Below, one piece after another: positions 55,932-64,000 of a DNA stretch of 64,000 nucleotides. Origin of the DNA: Pseudomonas putida (lineage in GTDB: Bacteria > Pseudomonadota > Gammaproteobacteria > Pseudomonadales > Pseudomonadaceae). The notes below the pieces were generated by a model. It had not been told where the DNA came from. It ran no database searches and saw nothing but the letters and a program-made list of their open reading frames with translations. The position numbers were made by a program, and so were the translations under genes. The DNA lies in assembly GCA_029953615.1 (NCBI GenBank), contig CP124529.1:1054001-1118000 (forward strand). The letters run 5' to 3'. Position 1 is the first letter of the stretch; each line of letters begins with the position of its first letter.

Positions 55932-56675
55932 GTGAGCAAACAACCCGACCGCCTTTTCGCCCAGCCCCTGGAGCAGGTGCCCGACTTCGCCTTCAACGAG
56001 GATGTGGTGCGTGTGTTCCCGGACATGATCAAGCGCTCGGTGCCGGGCTACCCGACTATCGTCGAGAACCTCGGCGTGCTGGCCGCGCGCTTCGCCCAGC
56101 CGCACACCGCGCTGTACGACCTGGGTGCGTCGCTGGGCGCCGTCACCCAGTCGCTGCGCCGCCATGTGCGCAGTGACGGCTGCCGGGTAATTGCCGTGGA
56201 CAACTCCGCGGCGATGGTCGAGCGTTGCCGCCAGTACCTCACTGCCCAGGACTCGATGTTCCAGGAACTGCTACCGGTGCAGGTGCTGGAAGCCGACATC
56301 CTGGCCCTGCCCTTCGAGCCCGCCTCGGTGGTGGCGATGAACTTCACCCTGCAGTTCATCGCCCCCGACCAGCGCCTGGAGCTGCTCGGCCGCATCCGCC
56401 AGGCGCTGCTGCCCGGCGGCGCACTGATCCTCTCGGAAAAACTGCGCTTCGCCGATCACGAAGAGCAGGACCTGCTCAATGAACTGCACCTGGACTTCAA
56501 GCGTGCCAATGGCTACAGCGAGCTGGAAATTGCCCAGAAGCGCAGCGCCATTGAAAACGTGATGAGGCCTGATACCCTCGAAGCCCACAAGGAACGCCTG
56601 CGCGCTGCCGGTTTCTCGAAAGTGGTGCCCTGGTTCCAATGCCTTAACTTCGCCTCTTTGATAGCCCTGCCATGA
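55932..56675 (+). CDS. cmoA: Carboxy-SAM synthase
   Basis: Makes carboxy-S-adenosylmethionine from SAM and prephenate, for tRNA wobble uridine (cmo5U34) modification. The 247-residue methyltransferase-fold protein has [20 protein letters not shown] at the start, motif [16 protein letters not shown] and [10 protein letters not shown]. Length matches the E. coli enzyme. The start is GTG. It overlaps cmoB by four bases. Confidence 0.95.
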   Translation: MSKQPDRLFAQPLEQVPDFAFNEDVVRVFPDMIKRSVPGYPTIVENLGVLAARFAQPHTALYDLGASLGAVTQSLRRHVRSDGCRVIAVDNSAAMVERCRQYLTAQDSMFQELLPVQVLEADILALPFEPASVVAMNFTLQFIAPDQRLELLGRIRQALLPGGALILSEKLRFADHEEQDLLNELHLDFKRANGYSELEIAQKRSAIENVMRPDTLEAHKERLRAAGFSKVVPWFQCLNFASLIALP

Positions 56676-57629
56676 TCGATCTGTCCCCTCTCGTCCGCCG
56701 CCTGGCGGGCACGCCCCTGGCTTCCTGGTCGCAAGGCCTGCAAGCACAACTGGAAGCCAAGCTGGAAAAGGGCCACGGTGACCTCGATCGCTGGCGCGGT
56801 GCACTGGAGGCCCTGCCCGCCCTGCAGCCAAGCGAAATCGACCTGGTCAACGGGCTGCGCCTGGATTGCGACTGCGACGACGCGACCCGCGCGCAGATGC
56901 GCCAGGCACTGATGGGCCTGTCACCCTGGCGCAAAGGGCCGTTCGACCTGTTCGGTGTACATGTGGACACCGAATGGCGTTCAGACTGGAAATGGTCCAC
57001 GGGTTGGCCCGCACCTGGACCTCAAGGGCAAGCGCGTGCTCGACGTAGGCTGCGGCAACGGCTACTACCAGTGGCGCATGCTCGGTGCCGGCGCCGACAT
57101 GGTGATAGGCGTCGATCCCAACTGGCTGTTCTTCTGCCAGTTCCAGGCCGTCCAGCAATACCTGCCCGAACTGCCCGCCTGGCACCTGCCGTTCGCTCTC
57201 GAAGACCTGCCGGCCAACCTCGAAGGTTTCGACACGGTGTTTTCCATGGGCGTGTTCTACCACCGCCGCTCGCCCATCGAGCACCTGCTGGCGCTCAAGG
57301 ACTGCCTGGTCAAAGGCGGTGAGCTGGTGCTGGAAACCTTGGTGATCGAGGGTGACGAAAACCAGGTGCTGGTACCTGAGGACCGCTATGCACAGATGCG
57401 CAACGTCTGGTATCTGCCGTCTGTGCCGGCTCTGGCGCGGTGGTTGCGCCGTGCCGGTTTCAGCGATGTGCGGTGCGTCGACGTCAGCGTGACCAGCGTC
57501 GAGGAACAGCGCAGCACCGAGTGGATGCGCTACCAGTCACTGGGCGACTTCCTTGACCCGAACGACCACAGCAAAACCCTCGAAGGCCTGCCGGCACCAC
57601 GCCGCGCCACCCTGCTGGCGCGCAAATAA
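56672..57629 (+). pseudogene. cmoB: tRNA U34 carboxymethyltransferase, frame broken by one base
   Basis: Transfers the carboxymethyl group from carboxy-SAM to 5-hydroxyuridine at the tRNA wobble position. The first frame runs from [13 protein letters not shown] to [10 protein letters not shown]; the next carries [20 protein letters not shown] and the rest to LARK. GGTCCACGGG at about 56999 has an additional A; without it WKWS continues into [10 protein letters not shown] and the product is 318 residues, the normal length. The gene is a conserved housekeeping gene coupled to cmoA, so an error in the sequence is the likely reason. Confidence 0.9.
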
Positions 57630-57652
57630 AAAAAGCGCCCGGAGTGGGCGCC
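57626..57652 (-). terminator. Rho-independent terminator of the small leftward gene
   Basis: Read leftward, the stem GCGCCC / GGGCGC is followed by a T-run (the A-run at 57628-57634 on the + strand). A second inverted repeat, CACCTGCGCC / GGCGCAGGTG, lies at 57659-57691. Confidence 0.65.
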
Positions 57653-57699
57653 TGAATACACCTGCGCCGAGGAGCTGTCGCGGCGCAGGTGCTGTTACC

Positions 57700-57903
57700 T
57701 CAGTCCTTGGCCAACTCGCGGGCCTTTTCCTGCGCCTTGCGCTCACGCTCGGCAATGGCCTGTTGCTTGTCACCGTGCAGGCGCTGCTGGTCTTCGCGGA
57801 ACGCTTGCCAGAATTGTTTCGAACGTTCAGCACCGCCCTCGGCGTAAACACTGGCGCTGCCAAGGGCAAGCGTGACCAGCAGCAGGTATTTGGTCAGGTT
57901 CAT
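57700..57903 (-). CDS. Small exported hypothetical protein
   Basis: A 67-residue protein with a signal peptide (MNLTKYLLLVTLALGSASVYA) and a charged, helical mature part of about 46 residues rich in Glu, Lys, Arg and Gln (AERERKAQEKARELAKD). It is probably periplasmic; the function is unknown. A terminator-like hairpin follows on its strand. Confidence 0.65.
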   Translation of the reverse strand: MNLTKYLLLVTLALGSASVYAEGGAERSKQFWQAFREDQQRLHGDKQQAIAERERKAQEKARELAKD

Positions 57904-58008
57904 CGTGGTTGCCTCGTGATAACCGATCAGACACGGCCATCCTAGCGAGGGCTAGCTAACGGCAAGGTGAGGCGGGGATTACAGTCTTGCAATGTGGCCT
58001 TGTTTTGC

Positions 58009-58116
58009 CTGATCCGGCCTCTTCGCGGGCACGCCCGCTCCCACAGGTACACCACAGCTGTCGAAATCTGTGGTGTACCTGTGGGAGCGGGCGTGCCCGC
58101 GAAGAGGCCGGATCAG
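58009..58116. repeat. Perfect 49-bp inverted repeat (REP pair)
   Basis: The arms 58009-58057 and 58068-58116 are exactly complementary around a ten-base loop and include the CCTCTTCGCGGGCACGCCCG core. This is the most perfect REP pair of the window. The rest of the 350-base gap between the small exported gene and the response regulator holds only leaders. Confidence 0.9.
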
Positions 58117-58253
58117 ACAGCCAGATAACAGCAGCATTACAAATCCGTTATCTGCACCGCAGGCCCTTTCTCATGCCGTAACATCCTGCGCCTTGACCCT
58201 GATGTCACTACAGGGTCGAGAATCGCCCCCCCGTCATCACACCGAGCCCACCC

Positions 58254-58928
58254 ATGCGCCTACTGATCATCGAGGACGAGTTGCGTACCGCCGACTACCT
58301 GCAGCAGGGCCTGCGCGAGAACGGCTACGTGGTCGATTGCGCCCACACCGGCACCGATGGCTTGCACCTGGCCCGCCAGCAGCCCTACGACCTGGTCATT
58401 CTCGATGTCAACCTGCCCGAGCTCGATGGCTGGACCGTGCTGCAGCGGCTGCGCGCCGAATCGGCCACGCGCATCATGATGCTCACCGCTCACGGTCGCC
58501 TGGCCGACCGGGTCAAGGGCCTGGACCTGGGGGCCGACGATTACCTGCTCAAACCCTTCGAGTTTCCCGAACTGCTGGCACGCATCCGCAGCCTGCTGCG
58601 CCGCAACGACCAGCAACTGCAGCCCAGCACCTTGCGCGTCGCCGATCTGGAACTGGACCCCGGCCGCCACCGCGCTTACCGCGCCGGGCAGCGTATCGAC
58701 CTGACCGCCAAGGAATTCGCCCTGCTGCACCTGCTGATGCGCCAGACCGGCGAGGTGCTGTCGCGCACCCAGATCATCTCGCTGGTGTGGGACATGAACT
58801 TCGACTGCGACACCAATGTGGTCGAGGTTTCGATCCGGCGCCTGCGGGCAAAGATCGACGACCCGTTCGACGACAAGCTGATCCATACCCTGCGTGGCGT
58901 CGGCTACGTGCTCGAGGCACGCTTTTGA
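58254..58928 (+). CDS. OmpR-family response regulator, heavy-metal type (CopR/CzcR-like)
   Basis: A 224-residue regulator: receiver domain with D51 ([12 protein letters not shown]) and K near 102, and a winged-helix output domain ([20 protein letters not shown], then [16 protein letters not shown]). The style [19 protein letters not shown] is typical of the CopR/CusR/CzcR group. It is coupled to a sensor kinase by a four-base overlap. The signal is unknown; no metal efflux genes are adjacent. Confidence 0.92.
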   Translation: MRLLIIEDELRTADYLQQGLRENGYVVDCAHTGTDGLHLARQQPYDLVILDVNLPELDGWTVLQRLRAESATRIMMLTAHGRLADRVKGLDLGADDYLLKPFEFPELLARIRSLLRRNDQQLQPSTLRVADLELDPGRHRAYRAGQRIDLTAKEFALLHLLMRQTGEVLSRTQIISLVWDMNFDCDTNVVEVSIRRLRAKIDDPFDDKLIHTLRGVGYVLEARF

Positions 58929-60307
58929 ACAATGCCAGCCTGTCACTGCGCCTGGGGCTGAGCATGACGCTGATGGGCGCCGCCCTGGTGCTGCTACTGG
59001 CCTGCCTGGCCGTGTTCGCCCTCGATCACGAACTGGACAGCCGCGCACGCAAGGACCTGGCGCGCAAGATGCTGCAGGTCGAGCACAACCTGCGCGTCGA
59101 CCTGCGTAGCGAAGACCTGGGCAGTCGCGCCCATCCCTTGCTCGATCTGGTGATGGGGCACGACAACCTCAGCCTCACCGTACTGGCTCTCGAAGGCCGC
59201 CACCCGCATCTGCTCAGCCTCGGGCCAGCGCTGGAGTCGCAGGTCGGCGAGCTGCGCACCGATGCCAGCCTGACCTTCCATGCCTGGCGCGACAGCGGTG
59301 GCACCCAGATACTCACCGTGACCCGGCTGATGCGCCTGCGCGACGACACCCCGGTAAAGGTGATGATGTCGCTCAACCGCGCCGACGATAACGCCCTGCT
59401 GCAAGCCTACCTGCATTCCACCCTGCTCGCGCTGCCGCTGCTGTTACTGCTGATTGGCGCCGGCGCCTGGTGGCTGATGCAGCGCGGCCTGAAGCCACTG
59501 CGGCACTTCCGGCGCATTGCCGGGCGGGTATCGGCCCAGGACCTGCAACATCGCCTGCCCGCTACCGGCCTGCCGCTGGAACTGGCAGAACTGGCCAGCA
59601 GCATCAATGTGATGCTGGACCGCCTCGACCAAGGCGTCAGCCAGCTGTCGCAGTTTTCCGATGACCTGGCCCACGAGTTGCGTACGCCGTTGAGCAACCT
59701 GATGGGCAAGGCCCAGGTGACCCTGGCCCGTGAGCGGGATAACGCCAACTACCGGGAAGTGCTGGAAGACAGCATCGAAGAACTGACCCGGCTCAACCGC
59801 ATCATCAACGACATGCTGTTTCTCGCCCAGGTCAGCCAGCCTCAAGCCCAGGTAGTGCTGAAACCCATGGCAATGGCCGACGAGACTGCTCGGGTTGTCG
59901 AACTGTTCGCGTTCAGTGCCGAACTTAAAGACGTTGAGCTGCGTGTTCAGGGCTGGGGGACGGCATTGGGGGATCGGCTGATGTTTCAACGGGCGTTGTC
60001 GAACCTGTTGAGCAATGCCATTCGGCACTGTCCCGATGGCAAGCCTGTGGAGTTGCGCATCGAGCGCCTGGGTAGCGAAATTCGGCTTTCGGTAGAGAAC
60101 CAGGGGCCTGGTATTGCTGAAGAGCACCAGTCGCGCTTGTTCGAGCGGTTTTACCGGGTGGGCTCGGGGCGCTCGCGGCTGGAGGGCGGGACCGGGTTGG
60201 GGCTGGCAATCGTGAAATCGATCATGCTGTTGCATGGCGGGCGGGTCGAAGTCAGCAGCAGCCCCTTGGGGCCTACCCGGTTTACCCTGGTGTTTCCTGC
60301 CGAGTAA
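58925..60307 (+). CDS. Sensor histidine kinase, heavy-metal type
   Basis: Inner-membrane sensor of about 460 residues. Two membrane helices (near 10-35 and 163-183) flank a periplasmic region. A HAMP domain follows ([17 protein letters not shown]), then the phospho-acceptor at about H250 in [16 protein letters not shown] and a HATPase domain ([26 protein letters not shown]). TTG overlapping the regulator stop, with GAGG upstream, is the best start; the first ATG in frame would remove much of the first helix. Confidence 0.9.
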   Translation: MNNASLSLRLGLSMTLMGAALVLLLACLAVFALDHELDSRARKDLARKMLQVEHNLRVDLRSEDLGSRAHPLLDLVMGHDNLSLTVLALEGRHPHLLSLGPALESQVGELRTDASLTFHAWRDSGGTQILTVTRLMRLRDDTPVKVMMSLNRADDNALLQAYLHSTLLALPLLLLLIGAGAWWLMQRGLKPLRHFRRIAGRVSAQDLQHRLPATGLPLELAELASSINVMLDRLDQGVSQLSQFSDDLAHELRTPLSNLMGKAQVTLARERDNANYREVLEDSIEELTRLNRIINDMLFLAQVSQPQAQVVLKPMAMADETARVVELFAFSAELKDVELRVQGWGTALGDRLMFQRALSNLLSNAIRHCPDGKPVELRIERLGSEIRLSVENQGPGIAEEHQSRLFERFYRVGSGRSRLEGGTGLGLAIVKSIMLLHGGRVEVSSSPLGPTRFTLVFPAE

Positions 60308-60314
60308 TCCACCG

Positions 60315-60413
60315 CCTGTGCTGGCCTCTTCGCGGGCTTGCCCGCTCCCACAGGTCTTGAAGCTTGTGCAATCCCTGTGGGAGCGGGCAAGCCCGCGAAG
60401 AGGCCGGTACAGG
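60315..60413. repeat. Inverted pair of REP-like repeats
   Basis: Facing copies of CCTCTTCGCGGGCTTGCCCG and CGGGCAAGCCCGCGAAGAGG lie between the convergent sensor kinase and pdxJ. Confidence 0.8.
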
Positions 60414-60423
60414 CGACCAACGA

Positions 60424-61164
60424 TTAGCGCGAAGCCGCCACGATCAGCGCCTTCATCTCCGCCACGGCCGCCTTGAAGCCGACAAACAACGCATGCGCCA
60501 CCAGCGCATGGCCGATGTTCAGCTCGTTGATGCCCTTGATCGCCGCCACCGCCTCGACGTTGTGGTAATGCAGCCCATGGCCGGCATTGACGATCAACCC
60601 CTGCCCCACGCCAAACGCCACGCCATCGACGATACGCTTGAGCTCTTCAGCGACCTCGGTCGGGGTTTCGGCATCGGCGTAACGCCCGGTGTGCAGCTCG
60701 ATAGCCGGCGCACCAACCCGACGCGAGGCCTCGATCTGCCGCTCGTCGGCATCGATGAACAGCGACACTTCCGCACCGGTACGGGACAGCCGCTCAACCG
60801 CCGCCTTGATCCGCGCCTCCTGGCCTGCGACGTCCAGCCCACCTTCGGTGGTCAGTTCCTGACGGGTTTCCGGTACCAGGCAGATGTGCGCCGGGCGAAT
60901 CTTCTCGGCAAAGGCCATCATCTCTTCGGTGACGCCCATCTCGAAGTTCATGCGGGTCTGCAGCACATCCTTGAGCAGCACCACGTCACGCTCCTGAATG
61001 TGCCGGCGGTCTTCACGCAGGTGCACGGTGATGCCATCGGCGCCTGCTTCCTCGGCATCCAGGGCAGCCTTGACCGGATCAGGGTAACGCGTGCCCCGGG
61101 CCTGGCGCAGGGTCGCCACGTGGTCGATGTTTACGCCAAGAAGCATGCGGTTGCTGTGAGTCAC
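60424..61164 (-). CDS. pdxJ: Pyridoxine 5'-phosphate synthase
   Basis: Last step of de novo vitamin B6 synthesis: condenses 3-amino-acetone phosphate with deoxyxylulose phosphate. The 246-residue TIM-barrel protein has [27 protein letters not shown] start, [23 protein letters not shown] and [11 protein letters not shown] at 61164 is chosen since GGAGA lies upstream. It is the last gene of a rnc-era-recO-pdxJ run on this strand. Confidence 0.95.
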   Translation of the reverse strand: MTHSNRMLLGVNIDHVATLRQARGTRYPDPVKAALDAEEAGADGITVHLREDRRHIQERDVVLLKDVLQTRMNFEMGVTEEMMAFAEKIRPAHICLVPETRQELTTEGGLDVAGQEARIKAAVERLSRTGAEVSLFIDADERQIEASRRVGAPAIELHTGRYADAETPTEVAEELKRIVDGVAFGVGQGLIVNAGHGLHYHNVEAVAAIKGINELNIGHALVAHALFVGFKAAVAEMKALIVAASR

Positions 61165-61207
61165 GAAAGGCTCTCCTGAAGATTGAGCCCCACAGCATAC
61201 GTCGTGA

Positions 61208-61891
61208 TCAGCGCTTGCGAAACAGTTCCCGGCTGACCAGCGGCTTTGCCCCCAGGTGAACCGCCAGTGCCTGGCGCATCAGGCGCTTGGCGGCGAGCAA
61301 GGCACCAGGGGCATCCCAGTCGGCTTCGGCCAGGGCCAGCAGCTCGGTACCGCGAAACAGCCCGGGTTGCACCAGTTCGATCCGCTCCAGGCCGGCATCC
61401 ACACGCAAGCGGTACAGGCCGTCGACCGCGATCGGCTGGTCATTGACGTCGTGGCGCAACGAAAACGCGTAACCGAGCTCGTCCAGCAGCCGCCATTCGA
61501 AGGAGCGCAGCAGCGGCTCCAGCGGGCGACCAGCGGCCAAGGCCTGCAAGGTCAGGGTGTAGTGCTCGAACAGCGCCGGGAAAGGCGCTTCGGCGGGCAG
61601 CAGGCGCATGAGCAGTTCGTTGAGGTACAGCCCGCTGAACAGGGCATCGCCGTGCAGCCAGGCGGCGATGCCGGCGCTGTCCATGCGGCCTACATTCTTC
61701 AGCTCGCCACGCCCGCGCAGCTCCAGCTCCAGTGGCACGAACGGCCGCACCAGGCTGCCACCCTTGCCGCGCGCACGGCGCAGCACGGCACGTACACGGC
61801 CCTGCGGGGTGAAGAAGTCCACCAGCGCGCTGGTTTCCTTGTAGGCACGGCTGTGCAGGACGTAGGCCGGTTGGCCGACTGGCTGTTCCAT
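61208..61891 (-). CDS. recO: DNA repair protein RecO
   Basis: Recombination mediator that, with RecR, helps load RecA on SSB-coated DNA. The 227-residue product has the N-terminal OB fold ([41 protein letters not shown]) and a helical C-terminal region. No zinc-finger cysteines are seen, as usual in the E. coli type. ATG at 61891 is chosen over a TTG one codon earlier. A nested hairpin separates it from era. Confidence 0.94.
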   Translation of the reverse strand: MEQPVGQPAYVLHSRAYKETSALVDFFTPQGRVRAVLRRARGKGGSLVRPFVPLELELRGRGELKNVGRMDSAGIAAWLHGDALFSGLYLNELLMRLLPAEAPFPALFEHYTLTLQALAAGRPLEPLLRSFEWRLLDELGYAFSLRHDVNDQPIAVDGLYRLRVDAGLERIELVQPGLFRGTELLALAEADWDAPGALLAAKRLMRQALAVHLGAKPLVSRELFRKR

Positions 61892-61918
61892 CAAAGATCA
61901 CTCGTTACCTGCGCCCCG

Positions 61919-61963
61919 GCAATACTGCTAATTGGGGCCGCGGTGCGGCCCCAACAGTATTGC
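61919..61963 (-). other. Nested hairpin between era and recO
   Basis: GCAATACTG / CAGTATTGC forms an outer stem and GGGGCCGC / GCGGCCCC an inner one. It directly follows the era stop and has no T-run, so it may modulate recO-pdxJ expression or RNA processing. Confidence 0.6.
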
Positions 61964-62866
61964 TTAGAGGTCGCCGTAGCCCAGCGAACGCAGGGCGCGC
62001 TCGTCATCGGACCAGCCGCCTTTAACCTTGACCCACAGGTTGAGCATGACCTTGGAGTCGAACAGCACTTCCATGTCCTTGCGCGCCTCGGAGCCGATGC
62101 GCTTGATGCGCTCGCCCTTGTCGCCAATGATGATCTTCTTCTGGCCGTCACGCTCGACCAGGATCAGCGCGTGAATGTGCAGCACATGGCCCTGCTGCTT
62201 GAATTCTTCGATCTCCACGGTGATCTGGTACGGCAGCTCGGCACCCAGCTGGCGCATGATCTTCTCGCGCACCAGCTCGGCAGCCAGGAAGCGGCTGCTG
62301 CGGTCAGTGATCTGGTCTTCCGGGAAGAAGTGATCGTTTTCGGGCAAGTGCTTGGCGATCTGGGCTTCCAGCGCTTCGAGGTTGTGCCCCTGCTGCGCGG
62401 AAATCGGCATGACCTCGGCGTTCGGCAATTGCTCCTGCAGCCACTGCAAGTGAGGGATCAGCTCGGCCTTCTCTTCCATGCGGTCGGTCTTGTTGACCGC
62501 GATGATCAGCGGGCCGGTCACATACTGCACGCGCTCCAGCACCAGTTGGTCTTCGTCGGTCCACTTGGTGCGGTCGACCACGAAGATCACCACGTCGACG
62601 TCTTTCAGGGCCGCCGAGGCGTTGCGGTTCATGTAGCGGTTCAAGGCCTTGTCGTTGGCCTTGTGCATACCGGGGGTATCGACGTAGATCGCCTGCACGT
62701 CACCCTCGGTCTTGATGCCGAGCATGTTGTGGCGGGTTGTCTGCGGCTTGCGCGAGGTGATCGCCAGTTTCTGGCCGAGGATGTGGTTGAGCAGGGTCGA
62801 CTTGCCCACGTTCGGGCGGCCGACAATGGCCACGTAGCCGCAGCGGGTCGGGTTGCTATCAGTCAT
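61964..62866 (-). CDS. era: GTPase Era
   Basis: Essential GTPase for 16S rRNA maturation and 30S assembly. The 300-residue product has G1 GRPNVGKST near residues 15-23, G2 TTRHN, G3 DTPGMH, G4 NKTDR, and a C-terminal KH domain ([16 protein letters not shown]). The second ATG (62866) is preferred because GGAG lies seven bases before it; the first is too close to that site. It overlaps rnc slightly. Confidence 0.95.
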   Translation of the reverse strand: MTDSNPTRCGYVAIVGRPNVGKSTLLNHILGQKLAITSRKPQTTRHNMLGIKTEGDVQAIYVDTPGMHKANDKALNRYMNRNASAALKDVDVVIFVVDRTKWTDEDQLVLERVQYVTGPLIIAVNKTDRMEEKAELIPHLQWLQEQLPNAEVMPISAQQGHNLEALEAQIAKHLPENDHFFPEDQITDRSSRFLAAELVREKIMRQLGAELPYQITVEIEEFKQQGHVLHIHALILVERDGQKKIIIGDKGERIKRIGSEARKDMEVLFDSKVMLNLWVKVKGGWSDDERALRSLGYGDL

Positions 62867-63549
62867 TGCCATTCTCCACGCCCAGGGCGATCAGTGCAGA
62901 CGCGGCGGCGACTTGCTCGGCGATACGCCGGCTAACGCCCTGGCCACGGCTCTTGTTGTTCAGCAGCACCACTTCGCATTCGACGAAGAAGGTGCGGCAG
63001 TGCGGTTCGCCCTGGATATCCACCACTTCGTAACGCGGCAGCTCACAGCTGCGCGACTGCAGGAACTCCTGCAGGCGGGTCTTCGGGTCCTTGTTGGTAT
63101 CGACCAGGGTCAGGCCTTCGAACTCATCGGCCAGCCACGCCAGCACGCGCTCCCGGGCCGTTTCCATATCGGCGTCCAGGTAGATGGCGCCAATCAGCGC
63201 CTCCAGTGCATCAGCCAGGATCGACTCGCGGCGGAAGCCACCGCTCTTGAGCTCACCCGACCCCAGCCGCAGGTGGTCGCCCAGGTCGAAACCACGGGCC
63301 AGTCGGGCCAGGGTTTCACCCTTGACCAAGCGCGCGCGCAGGCGCGACAGCTGGCCTTCGCGGGCCTGCGGGAAGCGCTCGAACAGCGCTTCGCCGGCGA
63401 CGAAGTTGAGAATGGCGTCACCGAGAAACTCCAGGCGCTCGTTGTTGCGCCCGGCGTAGCTGCGATGGGTCAGTGCCAGGAGCATCTGGTCCTGGTTCTA
63501 TGAAGGTATAACCGAGCTTTCGCTCCAGACGGGCAAGGGGAGCACTCAT
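62859..63549 (-). pseudogene. rnc: Ribonuclease III, frame broken by one base near the start
   Basis: Double-strand RNA endonuclease for rRNA and mRNA processing. The uninterrupted frame begins at [25 protein letters not shown] (63485), with the RNase III signature and the dsRNA-binding domain. However, the true N-terminus MSAPLARLERKLGYTFI lies upstream at ATG 63549 in another frame. One additional T at 63496-63497 accounts for the shift; without it YTFI continues as [10 protein letters not shown] and the product is 229 residues, the normal length. The gene is coupled to era. A sequencing error is much more likely than a true null. Confidence 0.92.
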
Positions 63550-63710
63550 GCAGCCACCCGTTCGTTGTTCAACGCGTTGTTCAAATCAACATCCTGAAAG
63601 ACTGTTTGGCTGTGGCCCGCCGCAACGTGCGACGAATCTCCCGATCCCTGAGAACACAGCCTATGTCAGAAATGCATTCGGCGCTGCCTGCTGGCCAGCG
63701 CCGATGGGTA
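63550..63710. other. Gap between lepB and rnc without a recognised gene
   Basis: About 160 bases. On the minus strand a short open stretch ends with QDVDLNNALNNERVAA and overlaps the rnc ATG, but it has no credible start. A GGCGCTGGCC...CAGCGCC hairpin lies after the lepB stop. P. aeruginosa has an additional gene at this place; none fits here. Confidence 0.4.
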
Positions 63711-64000
63711 TCAATGGATCAGACCGACCCGCGACAGGTTGGGCAGGTGGCTGAGCTTGGGTTCTGGCCAGCTCATCCACACCGCGAAGGCCTTGCCGAC
63801 AATGTTCCGGTCCGGAACCATGCCGTGCAGTTCCTTCGGGATGTTCGGGTCATCCCAGTAACGGCTGTCGTTGGAGTTGTCGCGGTTGTCGCCCATCATG
63901 AAGTAATGGCCTGCCGGCACGGTCCATTGCTGGTCCGGCGGCATGCGGTAACGGCTCATTTCCTTGCGGATCAGGTGTTCGGCCTCACCGAGCTTTTCCT
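63711..64000 (-). CDS. lepB: Signal peptidase I, C-terminal part (partial)
   Basis: The last 96 or so codons of the inner-membrane leader peptidase that removes signal peptides. The box E signature [14 protein letters not shown] is present, preceded by WTVPAGHYF and followed by [14 protein letters not shown]. The catalytic Ser and Lys lie beyond the right edge. Gene order lepB-rnc-era-recO-pdxJ is the conserved one in pseudomonads. Confidence 0.93.
   Translation of the reverse strand, partial: EKLGEAEHLIRKEMSRYRMPPDQQWTVPAGHYFMMGDNRDNSNDSRYWDDPNIPKELHGMVPDRNIVGKAFAVWMSWPEPKLSHLPNLSRVGLIH

Noticed and set aside
58009..58116. CRISPR-like repeats
   Set aside because: The repeated elements are paired inverted copies scattered between genes, not direct repeats with regular spacers.
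63550..63660. Short frame ending QDVDLNNALNNERVAA just before rnc as a small gene
   Set aside because: It has no start codon with a ribosome site and no recognisable family; it may be a remnant, but there is too little to support it.

Overview
The window is chromosomal DNA of a Pseudomonas, almost certainly of the P. putida group. This rests on GC-rich genes with strong third-position G/C bias, on gene order (argG-motY-pyrC-rnt-peroxiredoxin-bfd-bfr-grxD ... argF; glpFKRD; aatJQMP-aauSR; oprB-gcd; pdxJ-recO-era-rnc-lepB), and on many paired inverted REP-like repeats with the core GTGGGAGCGGGC / CCCGCGAAGAGG. No phage, plasmid, IS element, CRISPR array, rRNA or tRNA was recognised.

Layout. 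0-12.5 kb: the end of a response-regulator gene, a small membrane protein, argG, motY, pyrC-rnt, a 2-Cys peroxiredoxin, the iron-storage pair bfd/bfrB, grxD, a lone molybdopterin oxidoreductase, and argF with an overlapping orphan ABC ATPase. 12.5-18.4 kb: ybaK and the glycerol regulon glpF-glpK-glpR-glpD with GlpR-like operators. 18.4-22.6 kb: a very large leftward effector-like gene with a dermonecrotic-toxin-type N-terminal region, leucine-rich repeats and a NEL-type E3 ubiquitin-ligase domain. It is split into two overlapping frames. 22.6-29.4 kb: the acidic amino acid transporter aatJQMP and its two-component system aauSR, with a sigma-54 promoter and upstream inverted repeats. 29.4-46.3 kb: glpM-like gene, exported hydrolase, metR, Nudix hydrolase, the large helicase lhr, a glutamate-synthase-like FMN protein, an APC permease, a class A penicillin-binding protein, a PadR regulator with a siderophore-interacting protein, a Pr6Pr-like membrane protein and a VF530-type protein. 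46.4-64 kb: zinc receptor znuD under a Zur-like box, oprB and gcd (periplasmic glucose oxidation), a second Lon-type protease, a chagasin-type inhibitor, cmoA-cmoB (tRNA wobble uridine modification), a heavy-metal-type two-component system, and pdxJ-recO-era-rnc-lepB.

The central themes are nutrient uptake (glycerol, glutamate/aspartate, amino acids, glucose, zinc, iron) and its regulation. Candidate sites were read for ArgR (argG and argF, both with half-sites 21 bp apart), GlpR, AauR plus sigma-54, Zur, Fur and a PadR-type regulator. A-rich AANAANAA motifs sit against the Shine-Dalgarno of three transporter genes (possible Hfq/Crc control).

An important caveat: five genes (the NEL-effector gene, the glutamate-synthase-like gene, the PBP gene, cmoB and rnc) are each out of frame by exactly one extra base. 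Two of them are conserved housekeeping genes, so sequencing or assembly error is the simplest explanation.
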